Shown: positions 57,335 through 60,260 of the stretch, one piece after another
How the letters are laid out: every line of letters begins with the position of its first letter
How positions within the stretch are numbered: position 1 is the stretch's first letter
DNA from: Photobacterium aquae
Lineage (GTDB): Bacteria; Pseudomonadota; Gammaproteobacteria; Enterobacterales; Vibrionaceae
Assembly: GCF_001029445.1 (NCBI RefSeq)
Contig: NZ_LDOT01000008.1
Location: 1-60,260, forward strand
Direction of reading: 5' to 3'
DNA length: 60,260 bases
The notes under the pieces: generated by a model
What the model saw: the letters and a program-made list of their open reading frames with translations, nothing else
The model's database searches: none
What the model was told of the DNA's origin: nothing
Made by a program: the position numbers and the translations under genes

Positions 57335-58498
57335 TTACGCTTTAGCGCGCTCTTCCAGCATAGCAACCGCTGGTAGAACCTTACCTTCTACGAACTCAAG
57401 GAACGCACCGCCACCAGTAGAGATGTAAGAAACATCTGCTTTGATACCGAACTTGTCGATAGCTGCTAGTGTGTCACCGCCGCCTGCAACAGAGAAGCCT
57501 GCTGATTCAGCGATAGCTTTAGAAATGCCTGCTGTACCCGCTTCGAAGTTCTTGAACTCGAATACGCCAACTGGGCCGTTCCAAAGAATAGTTTTTGCAT
57601 TGCCGATGATTTCAGCCAGTGCCGCAGTTGAATCTGGGCCTAGGTCGAAGATCATGTCATCGTCTTGTACGTCAGCAACGTTCTTAATTTCTGCTTCTGC
57701 GTTTTCGTCGAATGCTTTAGCACAAGCAACGTCAGTTGCAACTGGGATAGAACACTCTTCCATCAGCTTCTGTGCAGTTTCGATTAGGTCAGCTTCGTAC
57801 AGAGACTTACCTACGTTGTGGCCAGCAGCTGCGATAAAGGTGTTAGCGATACCGCCACCAACAACTAGCTGGTCAGCAACTTTAGACAGAGACTCAAGAA
57901 CAGTCAGCTTAGTAGAAACCTTAGAGCCACCAACGATAGCAACAAGTGGACGCTGTGGGTTGTCCATTGCTTTGCCTAGTGCTTCTAGCTCTGCAGCTAG
58001 TAGAGGGCCAGCACAAGCAACTGGAGCGTGCATGCCTACACCGTGAGTAGATGCCTGGGCGCGGTGAGCTGTACCGAATGCATCCATTACGAACACATCA
58101 CACAGTGCTGCGTACTGCTTAGACAACTCTTCTTCGTTCTTCTTCTCGCCTTTGTTGAAGCGAACGTTTTCAAGAACAACTAGCTCACCAGCGTTCAGCT
58201 CTAGGCCGTTCAGGTAGTCTTTAGCCAGTTTAACTTCGCAATCAAGTGCGTCGTTCAGGTAGTTAACAACAGGCTGTAGAGAGAACTCTTCCGCGTACTC
58301 GCCTTCAGTTGGACGACCTAGGTGAGAAGTAACCATTACTTTCGCACCGGCTTCTAGACAAAGCTTGATGGTAGGTAGAGATGCAAGGATACGTGCATCT
58401 GAAGTTACTTTACCGTCTTTCACTGGCACGTTTAGGTCAGCACGGATAAATACGCGTTTACCAGCTAGGTCCAGATCAGTCATCTTGATTACAGACAT
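57335..58498 (-). CDS. pgk: Phosphoglycerate kinase
   Basis: A 387-aa glycolytic kinase transferring phosphate from 1,3-bisphosphoglycerate to ADP. The substrate signature [21 protein letters not shown] is N-terminal; [21 protein letters not shown] and the C-terminal [13 protein letters not shown]...[14 protein letters not shown] nucleotide region are conserved. I begin at the ATG at 58498 ([11 protein letters not shown]) with GAGAGGA upstream. It has a high-expression codon pattern like eno and fba. epd ends 31 bp upstream. Confidence 0.98.
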   Translation of the reverse strand: MSVIKMTDLDLAGKRVFIRADLNVPVKDGKVTSDARILASLPTIKLCLEAGAKVMVTSHLGRPTEGEYAEEFSLQPVVNYLNDALDCEVKLAKDYLNGLELNAGELVVLENVRFNKGEKKNEEELSKQYAALCDVFVMDAFGTAHRAQASTHGVGMHAPVACAGPLLAAELEALGKAMDNPQRPLVAIVGGSKVSTKLTVLESLSKVADQLVVGGGIANTFIAAAGHNVGKSLYEADLIETAQKLMEECSIPVATDVACAKAFDENAEAEIKNVADVQDDDMIFDLGPDSTAALAEIIGNAKTILWNGPVGVFEFKNFEAGTAGISKAIAESAGFSVAGGGDTLAAIDKFGIKADVSYISTGGGAFLEFVEGKVLPAVAMLEERAKA

Positions 58499-58529
58499 GG
58501 TTTGTCCTCTCAACTTGTTAATTTAAAAT

Positions 58530-59621
58530 TCAATTTTTAGTCAGCCCAGCGTCACTGCAAGGCTCGGTAATTCTTACTGCTTGTGTATCCGCCCTATCGA
58601 CGGCATACATAGCCAACGCGGTGTCTAGCATTCGGTTGGCAAAACCCCATTCGTTATCGCACCAAACCAGCAATTTAACCAAGTGCTGGTTGCTCACCCT
58701 GGTCTGGGTACCGTCGACAATCGCACTGTGCGGGTCATGGTTGAAATCAACCGAGACCAGCGGGGCTTCGGTGTAATCTACTATGCCACTCAATGTACTA
58801 CGAGATACAGCCGCTAAGGATTGATTTACGTCATTAACTTTCACGTTTGTCTTTACAGTAACGCTCAAATCCATCGCAGTAACGTTAATTGTCGGAACGC
58901 GCACGGAAATAGCTTCAAACTTGTCAGAAAATTTCGGAAAAATACGACCAATCCCCAAGTGTAGCTTAGTATCAACTGGAATTATTGACTGGCTGGCAGC
59001 GCGAGTACGGCGCAAATCGGAATGGTAGGCGTCAATGACCTGCTGGTCATTCATCGCCGAGTGGATCGTGGTAATCGTGCCGGACTCGATACCGAAGTTC
59101 TCGTCCAGAACCTTAATAACAGGGACAATACAGTTGGTGGTGCAAGAGCCATTAGACACTATTTTGTGTTCAGGCAGCAGCGTTTGGTGGTTGACGCCGT
59201 AAATAACGGTATTGTCGATATCTTTTGCAGCAGGATGGGAAAACAGAACTTTGCCGGCACCGGCCTTGAGATGGGCCTCGCCGTCAGCGCGGGAGCCATA
59301 GACACCGGTACAATCCAAGACGATATCGACCTCAAGATCATGCCACGGCAAGAGTGATATATCACTCTGATGCAAAATACGGACACTGTCGCGCTCGCCG
59401 TCATCATGACCAATAAACAGGTGTTCCTGATCATGGCTGACAGACTTGCAGAAGCGACCATGACAGGTGTCATACTGCAGAAGGTGAGCCATTGCTTCCG
59501 GCTCAGCCAACTCGTTGACTGCCACGATCTTCATTTGATGGCGTTTGCCGCTTTCATACAGGGCGCGAAGCACACTGCGTCCGATACGGCCAAATCCATT
59601 AATTGCGACTTTTAGTGTCAT
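58530..59621 (-). CDS. epd: D-erythrose-4-phosphate dehydrogenase
   Basis: A 363-aa GAPDH paralogue that oxidises erythrose 4-phosphate to 4-phosphoerythronate, the entry to DXP-dependent pyridoxal phosphate synthesis. The NAD fold is [19 protein letters not shown]; the catalytic cysteine is C160 in SNGSCTTNC, and [14 protein letters not shown] and [13 protein letters not shown] are typical. The specific context between tkt and pgk and residues around [10 protein letters not shown] mark Epd, not GapA. Its product enters the same pathway as PdxJ at 28 kb. Confidence 0.95.
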   Translation of the reverse strand: MTLKVAINGFGRIGRSVLRALYESGKRHQMKIVAVNELAEPEAMAHLLQYDTCHGRFCKSVSHDQEHLFIGHDDGERDSVRILHQSDISLLPWHDLEVDIVLDCTGVYGSRADGEAHLKAGAGKVLFSHPAAKDIDNTVIYGVNHQTLLPEHKIVSNGSCTTNCIVPVIKVLDENFGIESGTITTIHSAMNDQQVIDAYHSDLRRTRAASQSIIPVDTKLHLGIGRIFPKFSDKFEAISVRVPTINVTAMDLSVTVKTNVKVNDVNQSLAAVSRSTLSGIVDYTEAPLVSVDFNHDPHSAIVDGTQTRVSNQHLVKLLVWCDNEWGFANRMLDTALAMYAVDRADTQAVRITEPCSDAGLTKN

Positions 59622-59806
59622 ATCCGTGCTACAAAATTAATAAGCCGCGTTAGTGTATACCAAGCGCCAAGCAGAATCACGATAAATGTGACCCGTATCA
59701 CCCAGACCACTAACACCAAATAAAAACAAAAACTTAGCCAATAAAACCTTAACATCCAAGCTGTTTTTGCCGCCAATTCAGCTGTGAGTCAGATCCCACT
59801 TTCCAT

Positions 59807-59834
59807 AAAAAAAGACCTCCGCAGAGGTCTTTAT
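59807..59834 (-). terminator. Terminator of tkt
   Basis: Minus-strand AAAGACCTC-TGCG-GAGGTCTTTTTTTAT: stem with T run, 30 bp after the tkt stop. epd therefore probably has its own promoter in 59622-59806. Confidence 0.92.
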
Positions 59835-59864
59835 TTTATGCATTGAAATAAATCAGCGCGGCAA

Positions 59865-60260
59865 TTAGTCCAGAAGCTCTTTGGCGGTTGCCACTGCATT
59901 TTCAGTGGTGAAGCCAAACATCTTGAACAGCTCGTCGGCAGGTGCAGACTCGCCGAAGGTGCTCATGCCGATGATACGGCCGTCGAAACCAACGTACTTG
60001 TACCAGAAGTCAGCGATACCCGCTTCGATGGCAACACGCGCAGTCACGTCAGATGGCAGTACTGCTTCGCGGTAGGCTGCGTCTTGCTTGTCGAATACAT
60101 CAGTTGCAGGCATAGAAACAACGCGAACCTGACGGCCTTCAGCGGTTAGCTGTGCTGCTGCTTCTACGGCTAGCTCAACTTCAGAACCCGTAGCGATAAA
60201 GATAAGCTCAGGCTTGCTAGCACAATCTTTCAGGATGTAGCCACCCTTGGCGATATCAGC
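59865..60260 (-). CDS. tkt: Transketolase, 3' part (runs off the window)
   Basis: The last 131 residues of a transketolase, the thiamine-diphosphate enzyme that moves two-carbon units in the pentose phosphate pathway. The frame stays open to the window edge at 60260. It contains the C-terminal domain motifs [43 protein letters not shown] and [38 protein letters not shown]. Part of the tkt-epd-pgk-fba cluster. Erythrose 4-phosphate made here is the substrate of Epd. Confidence 0.97.
   Translation of the reverse strand, partial: ADIAKGGYILKDCASKPELIFIATGSEVELAVEAAAQLTAEGRQVRVVSMPATDVFDKQDAAYREAVLPSDVTARVAIEAGIADFWYKYVGFDGRIIGMSTFGESAPADELFKMFGFTTENAVATAKELLD

Overview
The window is core chromosome of a gamma-proteobacterium of the Vibrionaceae. 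I infer this from gene order (tRNA-Ser/Arg array, csrA, lysC, alaS, recX, recA; rpoS-nlpD-pcm-surE-truD-ispF-ispD-ftsB; mazG-relA-rlmD-barA; acpS-pdxJ-recO-era-rnc-lepB-lepA; rseCBA-rpoE; zapA-6S RNA-fau; mscS-fba-pgk-epd-tkt) and from Vibrionaceae-like proteins such as a VarS-type BarA and an NqrM-like protein. GC is moderately high. A Photobacterium- or Grimontia-like genome would fit, but the genus cannot be fixed from this sequence alone.

Layout. 1-1100: array of six tRNA-Arg(ACG) and two tRNA-Ser(GCT) genes on the minus strand behind a strong promoter. 1.2-7.3 kb: csrA, lysC, alaS, recX, recA (all minus; recA under a LexA-overlapped promoter). 7.3-10.6 kb: pncC (minus) and mutS (plus). 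10.6-20 kb (minus): rpoS, nlpD, pcm, surE, truD, ispF, ispD, ftsB, eno, pyrG. 20-24.6 kb (minus): mazG, relA, rlmD; barA is divergent on plus. 27.6-36.7 kb (minus): acpS-pdxJ-recO, era-rnc-lepB-lepA and rseC-rseB-rseA-rpoE, mostly overlapping or closely spaced. 37.2-44.2 kb: nadB (+), a chemoreceptor (-), ygfX/sdhE (-), ygfZ, a YbaK-like deacylase and a LysR regulator (+). 44.2-46.4 kb is the accessory-looking part: a self-contained three-gene minus operon (UPF0251 HTH protein, NifX-like protein, NqrM-like membrane protein) with a perfect 20-bp palindrome at its promoter, an unassigned 84-aa gene, and a solitary gcvH. 46.5-49.6 kb (minus): ubiI, ubiH and ygfB, with pepP missing from its usual place. 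49.9-53.4 kb (plus): zapA, 6S RNA, fau, rpiA, serA. 53.4-60.3 kb: yggE, a second YbaK-family gene, mscS, then fba, pgk, epd and the 3' part of tkt.

The genes are mainly global regulation (CsrA, BarA, RpoS, RpoE/Rse, RelA, 6S RNA), DNA repair (RecA/RecX/RecO/MutS), translation and RNA maturation, envelope biogenesis, central carbon metabolism, and isoprenoid, ubiquinone and NAD synthesis. I see no insertion sequence, prophage or CRISPR array. The best candidates for undescribed biology are the palindrome-controlled UPF0251/NifX-like/NqrM-like operon, a 15-bp inverted repeat over the nadB promoter, and a nested hairpin at the 5' end of the predicted alaS transcript.
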